In this document: in pieces, positions 27,688 through 36,379 of the stretch
Numbering within the stretch: the first letter of the stretch is position 1
How the letters are laid out: the number at the start of each line of letters is the position of its first letter
From: Lacinutrix sp. WUR7
GTDB lineage: Bacteria > Bacteroidota > Bacteroidia > Flavobacteriales > Flavobacteriaceae
Length of the DNA: 64,000 nucleotides
Direction of reading: 5' to 3'
NCBI RefSeq assembly: GCF_016864015.1
Contig: NZ_CP045067.1
Location: 2,986,001 to 3,050,000 of the forward strand
The notes under the pieces: generated by a model
What the model was told of the DNA's origin: nothing
The model's input: only the letters and a program-made list of their open reading frames with translations
The model's database searches: none
Program-made: the position numbers and the translations under genes

Positions 27688-28182
27688 TTATAAAAATCGA
27701 CCTAAGCCGAATCGTCTAATCATCTTTTTTTCAAATTCCCAAAAGAATTTATGTTGACCAAATAGCCAACCAAATGCTACGAGTAGTATTTGATAGAAAA
27801 TTAGGCCAATGATAATAAAAAGGATCCAATAAACAATTATGTTTAAGTTTTCTTTAGTAATTCCAATCCATTTCATGAGTGGTCTTCCCACAAATAATGA
27901 CGAAGAGCCTGTTAATGCAAAGACAATGAATATAGCAATCATTTCCCAGCGATAGGTTACTTTCCATCGTTTTTCTACTTTGGTAAAAAGAAATAGGAAA
28001 AAGCGTACTAGTGCATAAGAAATAATAATAGTTAATACTATTTGAATACTAAAATGAAGTTCGTTAGCAAACCTATTAGAAAGCCTATAAGCAGAATAAA
28101 ACGTTACTAATAAACCAAGAATAGGAAATAGTAATTGCCAATTTTTTTGAATTTCCCAACGTAGTTTAAATTTTTCCATCAA
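27688..28182 (-). CDS. DUF6787-like integral membrane protein
   Basis: A 164-residue protein with four hydrophobic segments (about 18-35, 45-65, 84-103, 118-140). The second half, with WEMIAIFIVFALTGSSSLFVGRP and then YQILLVAFGWLFGQ and RFGLGRF at the end, matches my memory of DUF6787, a flavobacterial family of unknown function. It heads the metal-receptor cluster: a TAnnTTTG element at 28197 is just upstream, and the His/Cys protein gene follows 3 bp after the stop. The link to metal transport comes from context only. Confidence 0.78.
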   Translation of the reverse strand: MMEKFKLRWEIQKNWQLLFPILGLLVTFYSAYRLSNRFANELHFSIQIVLTIIISYALVRFFLFLFTKVEKRWKVTYRWEMIAIFIVFALTGSSSLFVGRPLMKWIGITKENLNIIVYWILFIIIGLIFYQILLVAFGWLFGQHKFFWEFEKKMIRRFGLGRFL

Positions 28183-28196
28183 ATTTTATTTCGATG

Positions 28197-28204
28197 CAAA
28201 AATA
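28197..28204 (-). promoter_or_regulatory. Candidate promoter for the DUF6787 operon
   Basis: Minus-strand TATTTTTG fits TAnnTTTG, 14 bp before the start at 28182, in the short gap after the DUF6146 gene. A transcript from here would have a very short leader. Confidence 0.45.
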
Positions 28205-28215
28205 CAGAACAGTGT

Positions 28216-28647
28216 TTAATTTCTAGGAATAAAACCAGTTAATTGTTGTTTATATTTTAATTGAAAGTATATAAAATAGTTATATAGTTTATAATTAACG
28301 TCATAACCGTAATCTGTACCATAGTCATAATTTATTTGCATATCGTAAAGATTAGGATCAAACTGACTAGGATTGAGTACCCGAGTGTTCCATGCACTTA
28401 CAAATAGTCTGTTTTTGTTTTCTAAATAACTTTGGGTATAAAATCCTTCAGGTTTTGCTCTAGTTACAAACCAAGTACTAAAGCCTGGTTCAATAATTAT
28501 TATTTGGTATTCTAGTTCTTCATTTACAATACTTATGGTGTCATTGGGTATACTAGGTTTTGTTTCTTCAACCATCGTATTCTTTTTAGTTGAATTACAA
28601 GCTACTAATAATACACATACAAGTATTGCGTAAAGAAAGGATTTCAT
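28216..28647 (-). CDS. DUF6146 family lipoprotein
   Basis: A 143-residue protein with a lipoprotein signal ending VCVLLVAC (Cys17). The mature sequence carries YQIIIIEPGFSTWF, KPEGFYTQSYLENKNRLFV and NYDYGTDYGYDVNYKLYNYF, which fit DUF6146, a Bacteroidota family of unknown function. The tyrosine-rich stretch is a family hallmark rather than a local oddity. It lies 33 bp upstream of the DUF6787 gene on the same strand. Confidence 0.85.
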   Translation of the reverse strand: MKSFLYAILVCVLLVACNSTKKNTMVEETKPSIPNDTISIVNEELEYQIIIIEPGFSTWFVTRAKPEGFYTQSYLENKNRLFVSAWNTRVLNPSQFDPNLYDMQINYDYGTDYGYDVNYKLYNYFIYFQLKYKQQLTGFIPRN

Positions 28648-28675
28648 TTTAAAATGTGTTAGCTATTAAAAATAC

Positions 28676-28704
28676 AAAAAATGCCAAACAAAGGTTTGGC
28701 ATTT
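28676..28704 (-). terminator. Rho-independent terminator after the DUF937 gene
   Basis: An 11-bp perfect stem (AAATGCCAAAC / GTTTGGCATTT) with a 4-base loop; on the minus strand it runs into a stretch of T. It lies 25 bp after the DUF937 stop. Confidence 0.88.
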
Positions 28705-28728
28705 AAGTTAAAATATGTGGAAGTTACA

Positions 28729-29382
28729 TTATTTACCTCCAAAAAGTCCACCAAGTAAACCACCAAGTCCACCAGATCCTTTTGTTGCTTGACCTAGTAC
28801 CATTCCAGCTACATCATCAATAATACTACCATCACCATCACTATCTAACATTTTCTCAAGAAAAGTTTGTTCTTGTGTTACACCACCAGCACTACTAGCA
28901 CCACCAAGTAATCCTCCTAAAAGGTCACCAATACCATTGGAAGAACTAACGTTTTGTTGCGAAGCTTGTTTACCAATAACTCCCATTAAAATTGGAGCAG
29001 CTACTTTTAAAATATTAGCAACAGAACCCATGTCTAAACCAGATTTCTCTCCTAATACTTTTTCAACGTTTTGTCTTTTATCACCTAAAACGTGTCCTAA
29101 AATTTTATCACCATCATTGGTTACTTCGTCATTAACTCCACCACCAAATAAACCTCCAAGGTTATCTAAAATACTTCCATTATGTTTACCATTTATAGCT
29201 CCCATTATGCCTTCAGCACCTTCTGGTGTTGCGGCATTACGTTCCATTGCTTTCATTAATACTGGTAAAGCCATAGTTAATAAACCAGCTGTTTTATTGC
29301 TATCATTACCAGTAGATCCAGCTACACCGTTTATAATTGTCTTACCTAAATCACTACCTAATAAATCTAAAATTCCTGCCAT
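28729..29382 (-). CDS. DUF937 domain protein
   Basis: A 217-residue, glycine- and alanine-rich protein of the DUF937 family, which starts MAGILDLLGSDLGKTII and has the repeated LLTMALPVLMKAMERNA and LKVAAPILMGVIGKQA helices. Near residue 185 there is a DSDGDGS stretch resembling a calcium-binding loop. No signal peptide is present. Gly-rich LGGLLGGLFGGK ends the protein. The family has no established role; bacterial members are often said to be periplasmic or cell-surface, but that is not shown here. It is a single gene between terminators at 28676 and 29447. Confidence 0.88.
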   Translation of the reverse strand: MAGILDLLGSDLGKTIINGVAGSTGNDSNKTAGLLTMALPVLMKAMERNAATPEGAEGIMGAINGKHNGSILDNLGGLFGGGVNDEVTNDGDKILGHVLGDKRQNVEKVLGEKSGLDMGSVANILKVAAPILMGVIGKQASQQNVSSSNGIGDLLGGLLGGASSAGGVTQEQTFLEKMLDSDGDGSIIDDVAGMVLGQATKGSGGLGGLLGGLFGGK

Positions 29383-29446
29383 TTGTTTGTTATATGTTTA
29401 ATAATTAATATGTTATCGCATTTGCATAATGCCTACCACAATTTAC

Positions 29447-29485
29447 AAAAAAAAAGCCTTAACGTTTTTGTTAAGACTTTTTTTT
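29447..29485 (-). terminator. Rho-independent terminator after serA
   Basis: CTTAAC/GTTAAG stem with one mismatch, flanked by a run of nine A and eight T, so it is usable in both directions. It lies 31 bp after the serA stop. Confidence 0.8.
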
Positions 29486-29515
29486 AATAAAACATGTTAA
29501 ATCATCGACAAACGG

Positions 29516-30478
29516 TTAGTTTTTATCGTTAATAAGTATGTTTTTAATTTGTTCTGCTAGTTCAGTACCAATTCTGTCTTGTGCTTCGTTAGTTGCAGCT
29601 CCAATATGAGGGGTAAGAGAAACTCTTCCGTTCATTAAAACTTTAACTGCTGGAGTAGGTTCATTTTCAAAAGTATCCAAACCTGCAAAAGCAACTTTTC
29701 CAGATTCTAAAGCATCTACTAAAGCAACTTCATCAATAACACCACCTCTTGCAGCATTAACAATACCAACACCATCTTTCATTAAGTCAAATTGTGCTTT
29801 ACCTATAACATAGTCTTTTTGTGCAGGAACGTGTAACGAAATAAAATCTGCTTGTTTTAAAACATCTTCTAGAGGTTGTGTTGCGATATCGAATTTAACA
29901 GATTGTCCATCAAAAAAGTCAAGAGTAATTTCTGCATTTTCAATAAACATGTCTGCAGCTATCACTTTCATACCTACACCCAACGCTATTTTTGCTACTT
30001 CACGACCAATACGTCCGAAACCAATAATACCAATTGTTTTTCCACGTAACTCAATTCCTTTTGCGTAGTTTTTCTTTAATGCTTTAAATTTAGAATCTCC
30101 ATCTAAAGGCATATTTCTATTCGAGTCATGTAAAAAACGAACACCTCCATATAAATGCGCAAAAACTAATTCTGCTACAGATTGTGAAGATGCAGCAGGC
30201 GTATTAATTACGTTTAGACCTTTACTACGTGCATATTCTACATCAATATTATCCATACCAACACCACCACGACCAATAATTTTTAGGCTAGGGCAAGCAT
30301 CAATTAAATCTTGACGTACCGTTGTTGCACTTCTAACTAATAGTGTGCTTATTTCATTTGTGTTTATGTAGTTTATTAGTTGTTCTTGTGCTACTGTTGT
30401 AGTTGAAACTTCAAAACCTGCTTCTTCTAAAGCTTTAACTCCGCTTTGAGAAATTCCGTCATTTGCTAATACTTTCAT
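29516..30478 (-). CDS. serA: D-3-phosphoglycerate dehydrogenase
   Basis: A 320-residue NAD-dependent enzyme that oxidises 3-phosphoglycerate to 3-phosphohydroxypyruvate, the first step of serine synthesis. The Rossmann fingerprint GFGRIG is at 153-158, the catalytic Arg is R244 (NAARGG), the Glu is near 273 (FENEP), and the His is H291 (TPHIGAAT). It ends after the catalytic domain and so lacks the ACT or ASB domain used for serine feedback in longer forms. Its start is 78 bp downstream of serC on the same strand, consistent with a serine operon. Related D-2-hydroxyacid dehydrogenases share the fold, but the serC neighbour makes SerA by far the best reading. Confidence 0.93.
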   Translation of the reverse strand: MKVLANDGISQSGVKALEEAGFEVSTTTVAQEQLINYINTNEISTLLVRSATTVRQDLIDACPSLKIIGRGGVGMDNIDVEYARSKGLNVINTPAASSQSVAELVFAHLYGGVRFLHDSNRNMPLDGDSKFKALKKNYAKGIELRGKTIGIIGFGRIGREVAKIALGVGMKVIAADMFIENAEITLDFFDGQSVKFDIATQPLEDVLKQADFISLHVPAQKDYVIGKAQFDLMKDGVGIVNAARGGVIDEVALVDALESGKVAFAGLDTFENEPTPAVKVLMNGRVSLTPHIGAATNEAQDRIGTELAEQIKNILINDKN

Positions 30479-30556
30479 TTTTTATGTATTATGTTTAAAG
30501 TAGAAAGTTAAATGTTGTTTGAACGATTTATACTTCCGCTTTAAATTAAAATTAAT

Positions 30557-31621
30557 TTATGCTTTTGTTTCTAATTCACTCATTACTTCTACAAGTGCTT
30601 TTACACTATCTAAAGGTAATGCATTGTACATGGAAGCTCTATAACCACCAACACTTCTATGCCCATTTAAACCACTAATTCCTGCTTCTTTAAGCATGGT
30701 TTCAAAAGTTTCTTTTAGATCTTCATTAGCAAGGGTAAAGGTTGCATTCATGTTAGAACGGTCTTCTTTATTTGCATATCCTTTAAATAATGGGTTTAAA
30801 TCTATTTCAGAATACATGACACGAGCTTTCATTTCGTTAACTTCTTCAATAGCTTTAATTCCACCAAGATTTTTTAACCATTCTAAGGTTAACATAGATG
30901 TATATACTGCAAAAACAGGAGGTGTATTAAACATACTGCTTTTACTAATATGTACTTTATAATCCATCATAGACGGAATTTTACGAGATACCTTTCCTAA
31001 AACATCTTCTTTCACTATTACTAGTGTAGTTCCTGCTGGTCCCATATTTTTTTGAGCTCCTGCATATATTAAATCGAATTTAGTAAAGTCTAAAGTTCTT
31101 GAAAATATATCACTACTCATATCACAAACCACAGGAATAGGAGAGTTTGGGAAAGCTTTCATTTGTGTACCAAAAATGGTGTTATTGGAAGTACAATGGA
31201 AGTAATCGTGATCACTAGGAATATCATATCCTTTAGGAATATAATTATAACCAGCGTCTTTAGAAGAAGCTACTTCTAAAATATCATCATATATTTTGGC
31301 TTCTTTTACTGCCTTATCACTCCAAGTTCCAGTATTTAAATAAGCTGCTCTTTTTTCTAAAAGATTTAGTGCAACCATTAAAAATTGTGAGCTCGCTCCA
31401 CCTTGTAAAAATAAAGCTTTGTAGCCTTTGCCTTCTAAACCAAGAAGTTCTAAAGCCAACGATCTTGCTTTTTCCATAACATCTACAAAAGATTTACTTC
31501 TGTGTGATATTTCTAATAAGGATAAGCCATCATTGTTGAAATCCATTACAGCTTCTGAAGCTTTTAATAATACTTCTTGTGGAAGAATACTTGGTCCTGC
31601 ACTAAAATTATGTTTTTTCAT
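30557..31621 (-). CDS. serC: Phosphoserine aminotransferase
   Basis: A 354-residue PLP enzyme (class V) that converts 3-phosphohydroxypyruvate and glutamate to phosphoserine; it also acts in vitamin B6 synthesis in some bacteria. The start HNFSAGPSILPQEVL is the family signature, FLQGGASSQF is at 71-80, and the PLP lysine is K191 in YAGAQKNMGPAG. HRSVGGYRASMYNA near the end supplies phosphate-binding residues. Length is normal. It precedes serA and follows a LuxC-like reductase on the same strand. Confidence 0.97.
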   Translation of the reverse strand: MKKHNFSAGPSILPQEVLLKASEAVMDFNNDGLSLLEISHRSKSFVDVMEKARSLALELLGLEGKGYKALFLQGGASSQFLMVALNLLEKRAAYLNTGTWSDKAVKEAKIYDDILEVASSKDAGYNYIPKGYDIPSDHDYFHCTSNNTIFGTQMKAFPNSPIPVVCDMSSDIFSRTLDFTKFDLIYAGAQKNMGPAGTTLVIVKEDVLGKVSRKIPSMMDYKVHISKSSMFNTPPVFAVYTSMLTLEWLKNLGGIKAIEEVNEMKARVMYSEIDLNPLFKGYANKEDRSNMNATFTLANEDLKETFETMLKEAGISGLNGHRSVGGYRASMYNALPLDSVKALVEVMSELETKA

Positions 31622-31639
31622 CGAAAAATTTATTTTGCA

Positions 31640-31656
31640 TTTCCGAAAACCGGAAA
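31640..31656. promoter_or_regulatory. Small hairpin upstream of serC
   Basis: TTTCCG/CGGAAA with a 5-base loop, 19 bp before the serC ATG. Its stem resembles the one just before the ychF start (36355). It could be a leader structure or a weak terminator of the upstream reductase gene; no T run follows on the minus strand that would favour the latter. Confidence 0.35.
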
Positions 31657-31730
31657 TCTTTATTTTTAAAACAGTTACAAAGGTGCTAATTTTTGAATGG
31701 AATTATGTTATTAAAATGATAATTTATCCA

Positions 31731-32789
31731 CTAAATTTTTAACAAAAATGCAATTGTGTCTTCCCCATCTGCATAATCGGAAAGTTCTGGTTGTTGGGTT
31801 TTACCAAATACTATTTCGTTTTCGTTAAAGCCATTAGATACAATACATTGAATGTTGTTTAGGTTAGTGTCTATATACGTTTTAAGTGCTTCCGTACTAT
31901 CGTAATATTCATAAAAAACGGTTGCAATTGGCGAAGCGAAACTAGTGTCTTCTTTGATCATTAAAAAGCCATTTTCTAACATATCAAATTCGCTCATTAA
32001 ATATACCGCTTTATTATAGTCGTAGTTATTTGCGTATTTGCTTTCGTTTATGATCGCATTCCAAGGGTACATTGCCTTAAAAAAGGGCTGAAAATCGTAA
32101 TCTTTTGGTACAAATAGCTTCGATACGTTTCTGCATCCTAAACCGTAGTATCTAAAAATATCTTCCGATAAAGCCATTAGCTCTTCTTCGGTTTCGTTTC
32201 CTGTTAAAATGGCAACAGAGTTTCTATTCTTTCTTATAATAGAAGGTTTATTCTTAAAATAGTATTCAAAATAGCGTGCAGTATTATCACTTCCTGTTGC
32301 AATAACCGCATCAAAATTTTCTAGTTTTTGATCGGTTAACGTTATTTTTCCCTTAAAAGCAGGTTCCACATGTTCTAAATATTTTGCTATAAAAGGAAGT
32401 AGGTGTTTGTCGTTACTAGATTGTTTTACTAGCACTTCATGTCCGGAAATTAAAACAGATAGAAAATCATGAAAACCAACTAACGGAATGTTTCCCGCCA
32501 TAATAATAGCAACTTTTTGTGTATTTACTTTGTTGAAGTCATACGTTTCTAACCAAGTTGATAAATTTTTAGTTGTTAAAGCATTAGACCAACTATTAAA
32601 AGTAAAGACTAGGTTTTTTTTAGTAAACCATCCGTTATGTTCTTGTGCTAGTTTTATTTGGTGTTTAAATCCTTCAAAAAATAGTTCATTGTGTTCTACA
32701 TTATCTTTTTTCTGAAAGTTTTCAGAAGTAAATTGGCTTAAAAAGTCTCCTAATTTTGCAAAAGCGTTAATTCTTTGGTCTAAATTCAT
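31731..32789 (-). CDS. LuxC-like acyl-CoA reductase
   Basis: A 352-residue protein of the LuxC acyl-CoA reductase family, related to aldehyde dehydrogenases. The motif IFRYYGLGCRNVSKLFVP carries the probable catalytic Cys near residue 216; IIRKNRNSVAILTGNET and the KVAIIMAGNIPLVGFHDF strand are other family landmarks. LuxC enzymes reduce acyl groups to aldehydes with NADPH, but here there are no luciferase or LuxD/E genes, and the in vivo substrate is unknown. The promoter element at 32830 lies 41 bp upstream; serC follows after 109 bp, and a ferredoxin gene is divergent. Confidence 0.88.
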   Translation of the reverse strand: MNLDQRINAFAKLGDFLSQFTSENFQKKDNVEHNELFFEGFKHQIKLAQEHNGWFTKKNLVFTFNSWSNALTTKNLSTWLETYDFNKVNTQKVAIIMAGNIPLVGFHDFLSVLISGHEVLVKQSSNDKHLLPFIAKYLEHVEPAFKGKITLTDQKLENFDAVIATGSDNTARYFEYYFKNKPSIIRKNRNSVAILTGNETEEELMALSEDIFRYYGLGCRNVSKLFVPKDYDFQPFFKAMYPWNAIINESKYANNYDYNKAVYLMSEFDMLENGFLMIKEDTSFASPIATVFYEYYDSTEALKTYIDTNLNNIQCIVSNGFNENEIVFGKTQQPELSDYADGEDTIAFLLKI

Positions 32790-32829
32790 CTTGTATTTGG
32801 TTATGAATACTTTTGGCGTTATTTTTGCG

Positions 32830-32837
32830 CAAAGTTA
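32830..32837 (-). promoter_or_regulatory. Candidate promoter for the LuxC-like gene
   Basis: Minus-strand TAACTTTG fits TAnnTTTG, 40 bp before the ATG at 32789. No clear -33 TTG. Confidence 0.45.
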
Positions 32838-32968
32838 GAAAAATGAAATGAACGAAATTTTTTTAAACCTATTTTTTTAAAAGGATTAAATTAAATTTCA
32901 AATAATTCTTAATTTTATAGAATTTTCATCGTTTTTAAAAACTATTAAATTAAATTGAAAATTACGCT

Positions 32969-33322
32969 ATGGCAATTATAATAACAGACGAATGTATCAA
33001 TTGTGGTGCTTGTGAACCAGAATGTCCAAATACAGCAATTTATGAAGGTGCAGACGATTGGAGATACAAAGATGGAACGAGTTTAGATGGTAAATTAGTT
33101 TTACCTAACGGAAAATCTGTAGATGCAGACGAAGCACAAGAACCTATAAGTGATGAGATTTACTACATTGTACCAGATAAATGTACCGAATGTGTAGGTT
33201 TTCATGAAGAGCCACAATGTGCTGCAGTATGTCCTGTAGATTGTTGTGTACCGGATGATGATCACGTAGAAACCAAAGAAGTACTTTTAGGAAAGCAAAA
33301 ATTTATGCATCCAGAAGATTAA
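32969..33322 (+). CDS. 2[4Fe-4S] ferredoxin (Alvin-type)
   Basis: A 117-residue electron carrier. The first cluster motif is C9-x2-C12-x2-C15-x3-C19-P. The second is C72-x2-C75-x8-C84-x3-C88-P with a further Cys pair at 92-93; the long loop between C75 and C84 is the mark of Allochromatium-type ferredoxins. An insertion of about 40 residues, acidic, lies between the clusters. Its partner enzymes are not encoded next to it, but the divergent LuxC-like reductase has the same location in related genomes as I recall. It is a single gene ended by the terminator at 33343. Confidence 0.94.
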   Translation: MAIIITDECINCGACEPECPNTAIYEGADDWRYKDGTSLDGKLVLPNGKSVDADEAQEPISDEIYYIVPDKCTECVGFHEEPQCAAVCPVDCCVPDDDHVETKEVLLGKQKFMHPED

Positions 33323-33342
33323 ATATTACATATAATTTTAAT

Positions 33343-33374
33343 AAAAAAAACCGTGCAATTGCTCGGTTTTTTTT
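33343..33374. terminator. Bidirectional terminator between ferredoxin and TonB receptor genes
   Basis: AAAAAAAACCG / CGGTTTTTTTT, an 11-bp stem enclosing a small inner GCAATTGC palindrome. The T run on each strand serves both converging genes. Confidence 0.9.
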
Positions 33375-33392
33375 GTTTTGTATTTTAATACT

Positions 33393-36155
33393 TTAGAAAT
33401 TAAACCCTAATCTTGTAAAAATATATCTACCATCAGAACCCATTTGAACAGAATCTGCTAATCCTCCTTGGTCTGTCCAGCCATCAAATTGAGAAGTTGG
33501 ATATTCATTAAATAAGTTATTTGCTCCTAAAGTTAAACTCAGGCTTTCTGTAAACTTATATCCTAAACTTAAGTCTACTATATTTCTTGCTTCATAGGTA
33601 TCTGTTGCAACTAGTTTTAAAGCATCCGCTTCTGCAAAAGTTACAGGAGGAGAATCTACCCATTGAAAATCTTGAAGTTGTACTTCACTAAAACGAGTAA
33701 TAGATACTAAGGCATTGAATTTAGATTTAGTATAACCAAGATTTAAGCCAAATTTATAATCTGGAGCAGCAGCTTGCAAATATGCTTGAGAAAAAGGACC
33801 GAAAAATCTTAATTCTGCTTCTTCATCTGTCATGCTACTTCCTTCAAATTCTGGAGTATTAATGTTTTTAATTTTTAACTTATTAATGTTTCCTATAACC
33901 CCTATATTTACTTTACTATCCTTTCCAAAAGACATTTCATAACCTAAAACAATATCTAATCCTGTTGTTTGTGTGTCTACACCATTTGCAAAAAACTGTG
34001 CAGCATCTACATTAAGAGGGCCTAAAATGGCTTGATCTGTAAAATTATCTGTTAATATAATCCTGTCGTCTACATTAATTAAATAACCATCTATAGTTGC
34101 AGAGAATCCGCTTTTCTTAAAGGTAAAACCTAAGCTTCCGTTAAATGCTTTTTCTTCTTTTAATGCTTCAATACCAAATGCTTTAGTTACTGTACTGTTG
34201 TTTGCAGATAATAAAGAAGGAACAGATTCACCAGCTACAATATTATTAAAAATAAGGTTGTAATATAATTGCGCTAAAGAAGGCGCTCTAAAACCGGTAG
34301 ATACAGAACCTCTTATTGCTAATGCATCGTCTAGTAATTTATATCTACTTGCTATTTTAAAGTTGAAAGTGTTTCCAAAGTCACTATAGTTTTCAAAACG
34401 TAAAGCACCTCCAATTAAAAAATCATCGCTAATATTGATTTCAGAATCAAAATAAATACCATAATTGGTTCTACTTCTATCTATTTCATTAGCTGGGCTA
34501 TACCCCGGAAAACCTTGAGAACCTCCTGGTCCGGCAGGTAATAAATCTTCATTTGGATTCGTTATCGGTTCATCATCTCCATCTAAAACTGGATCTCCAT
34601 TTTCATCTCTAACAATATCATCATAAGGATTATTGACAGCACCTGAACCATCATAAACAGAATAAGAAGCTAATTCTCCTGCAAAAATACCGAAGTTTTC
34701 GGTTCTATATTCTATACCAAATGCAATGCTTAATCCAGAAGCTACATCTTCAAAATACTTATTAAAATCTATTCCAGTTGTATTTTGAGAAAGATAATGT
34801 CCACCAGCATCAAAATCTGTAGGAGAACCATCTTGCATAGAAGCATTATTACTATCTTTTACATAATAATGGAAGTTGTTTTTACCATAGGTATTATTAA
34901 AGTCTAAATGCCATCCGTTACTCATTTCATGTCTTACACCAGCGGAAACAGAAACATCCGTAATATTAGATGTTATTCTAGGTGTAAATCCGTTTGGATA
35001 TAAACTTAAGACAGTTCTATCATCTCCTTCACCATCACGAGAAAAAGCATAAGCATTGGTATCTCTAAAGTTACGACCACCAAAAGCATAAATTTCAGTT
35101 TTATCCCCTACAGGAATTGCCGCATTTACCATAAAATTAAATCCGTCTACACCAGCACTACCATATCCTTTTCTCCAAGAAAAACCAGGACGAAGTGTGT
35201 TGTCTTTCGATAATAATTCTGTGGTAAAGTTTACAAAACCTCCATTATCACCTAAGGATACCCCATAGTTTAAATCGATTTTAACAGTTTCGCCATCATA
35301 CTTTCTGTCTTTTCCATCTAATCTGTTTTCTCCTTCTACATTGTATAAGGTTTCTCCAGATTTTTCTTCCCAACCATCTCCAACGGCTGTGCTATAAGCA
35401 CCATAAGTAATACCTCCAGAAACACCATCTGTATTATCTTTAAGTACAATATTAATTACACCAGCAATGGCATCGGATCCGTATTGCGCAGAAGCACCAT
35501 CTCTTAAAACTTCTATTCTTTTAATTGCAGAAGCAGGAATAGCATTTAAATCGGTACCAGAATTTCCACGACCTCTTGTTCCAAAGACATTTACCAAAGA
35601 AGATTGGTGTCTTCGTTTTCCATTAATTAAAACCAGTGTTTGATCTGGGCCTAAACCTCTTAAAGAGGCAGGAACCACATGATCGGCACCATCAGATCCC
35701 GATTGTTTACTGGCATTAAAGGAAGGTGCCGCATATTGAAGTATTTCATTAACTTCGACTTTTCCTGTTGTAGATGCAATTCCAGCAACATCAAGAACGT
35801 CTACAGGAACAGCGGTGTCTAAAGCGGTTCTTTTAGGGCTACGAGATCCTACAATAATCACTTCATCTAGACCTACGCCTTCAGACATGGTAACATGAAT
35901 AGAAGATTGTCCGTTTACCTCTAATTCTTGAGAGTCATAGCCAACATAGCTAAAAATAAGTGTCGCATTTTCACTTACTTCAATACTGTAATTTCCATCA
36001 AAATCGGTGGTAACACCATTAGAAGTATTTTTTTCAATAATATTAACATTGGGTAAAGGCAAGCCTTCTGCATCTGTAATATTACCTGTTACGGTTTGTC
36101 CTATAGCAAAACTGATGCTAAAAAGGGATAGCATAAATAAAAATAAGTGTTTCAT
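33393..36155 (-). CDS. TonB-dependent receptor with carboxypeptidase-regulatory-like domain
   Basis: A 920-residue outer-membrane transporter. In order: signal peptide (ending SFAIGQ), a carboxypeptidase-regulatory-like domain at about 21-95 (GNITDAEGLPLPNVNI), a plug at about 105-230 (AAPSFNASKQSGSDGADHVV and VLINGKRRHQSSLVNV regions), and a barrel ending in the typical aromatic FTRLGFNF. No STN domain is present and no SusD-like partner follows, so it is a stand-alone receptor rather than a SusCD pair. The plug is rich in charged residues; the substrate is unknown. The upstream gap (36156-36379) holds the promoter of divergent ychF. Confidence 0.92.
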   Translation of the reverse strand: MKHLFLFMLSLFSISFAIGQTVTGNITDAEGLPLPNVNIIEKNTSNGVTTDFDGNYSIEVSENATLIFSYVGYDSQELEVNGQSSIHVTMSEGVGLDEVIIVGSRSPKRTALDTAVPVDVLDVAGIASTTGKVEVNEILQYAAPSFNASKQSGSDGADHVVPASLRGLGPDQTLVLINGKRRHQSSLVNVFGTRGRGNSGTDLNAIPASAIKRIEVLRDGASAQYGSDAIAGVINIVLKDNTDGVSGGITYGAYSTAVGDGWEEKSGETLYNVEGENRLDGKDRKYDGETVKIDLNYGVSLGDNGGFVNFTTELLSKDNTLRPGFSWRKGYGSAGVDGFNFMVNAAIPVGDKTEIYAFGGRNFRDTNAYAFSRDGEGDDRTVLSLYPNGFTPRITSNITDVSVSAGVRHEMSNGWHLDFNNTYGKNNFHYYVKDSNNASMQDGSPTDFDAGGHYLSQNTTGIDFNKYFEDVASGLSIAFGIEYRTENFGIFAGELASYSVYDGSGAVNNPYDDIVRDENGDPVLDGDDEPITNPNEDLLPAGPGGSQGFPGYSPANEIDRSRTNYGIYFDSEINISDDFLIGGALRFENYSDFGNTFNFKIASRYKLLDDALAIRGSVSTGFRAPSLAQLYYNLIFNNIVAGESVPSLLSANNSTVTKAFGIEALKEEKAFNGSLGFTFKKSGFSATIDGYLINVDDRIILTDNFTDQAILGPLNVDAAQFFANGVDTQTTGLDIVLGYEMSFGKDSKVNIGVIGNINKLKIKNINTPEFEGSSMTDEEAELRFFGPFSQAYLQAAAPDYKFGLNLGYTKSKFNALVSITRFSEVQLQDFQWVDSPPVTFAEADALKLVATDTYEARNIVDLSLGYKFTESLSLTLGANNLFNEYPTSQFDGWTDQGGLADSVQMGSDGRYIFTRLGFNF

Positions 36156-36275
36156 TTGTTCTATTTTTTTTGATTAGTTATTTTAAAGATATGGAAATTA
36201 AACATTTAAGTGATGTTTTGTTTTTAAGTTATTAACTTATTTATTAAAAATTAATCAATACTGAGAAGTATAATT

Positions 36276-36283
36276 TATATTTG
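36276..36283 (+). promoter_or_regulatory. Promoter -7 element for ychF
   Basis: TATATTTG fits TAnnTTTG and is 96 bp before the ATG at 36380, giving a leader of about 90 nt that contains the two hairpins below. Confidence 0.5.
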
Positions 36284-36303
36284 CAATCGCTAATAAAAAT
36301 TAG

Positions 36304-36372
36304 TTTCTGGAAAGGTGCATTCCTTTAGCAGGAAAAAGAAGTTTAATTTAAAGATTTCCGCATTCGCGGAAA
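36304..36372 (+). promoter_or_regulatory. Two-hairpin leader of ychF
   Basis: The first hairpin (36304-36335) has an AAAGG/CCTTT stem within an outer TTTC.../...GAAA arm. The second (36355-36372) is a perfect TTTCCGC / GCGGAAA stem with a 4-base loop, ending 7 bp before the start codon and so covering the ribosome-binding region. This looks like a structured leader that could limit translation; no known riboswitch class is recognised. Confidence 0.5.
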
Positions 36373-36379
36373 AACAAAT

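Noticed and set aside
28937-29401. Plus-strand open frame of 154 codons opposite the DUF937 gene
   Set aside because: Long only because the DUF937 gene is low in stop-complement codons; the DUF937 family match decides the strand.
31731-33322. Bioluminescence (lux) locus suggested by the LuxC-like gene
   Set aside because: No luxA, luxB, luxD or luxE gene is in the neighbourhood.
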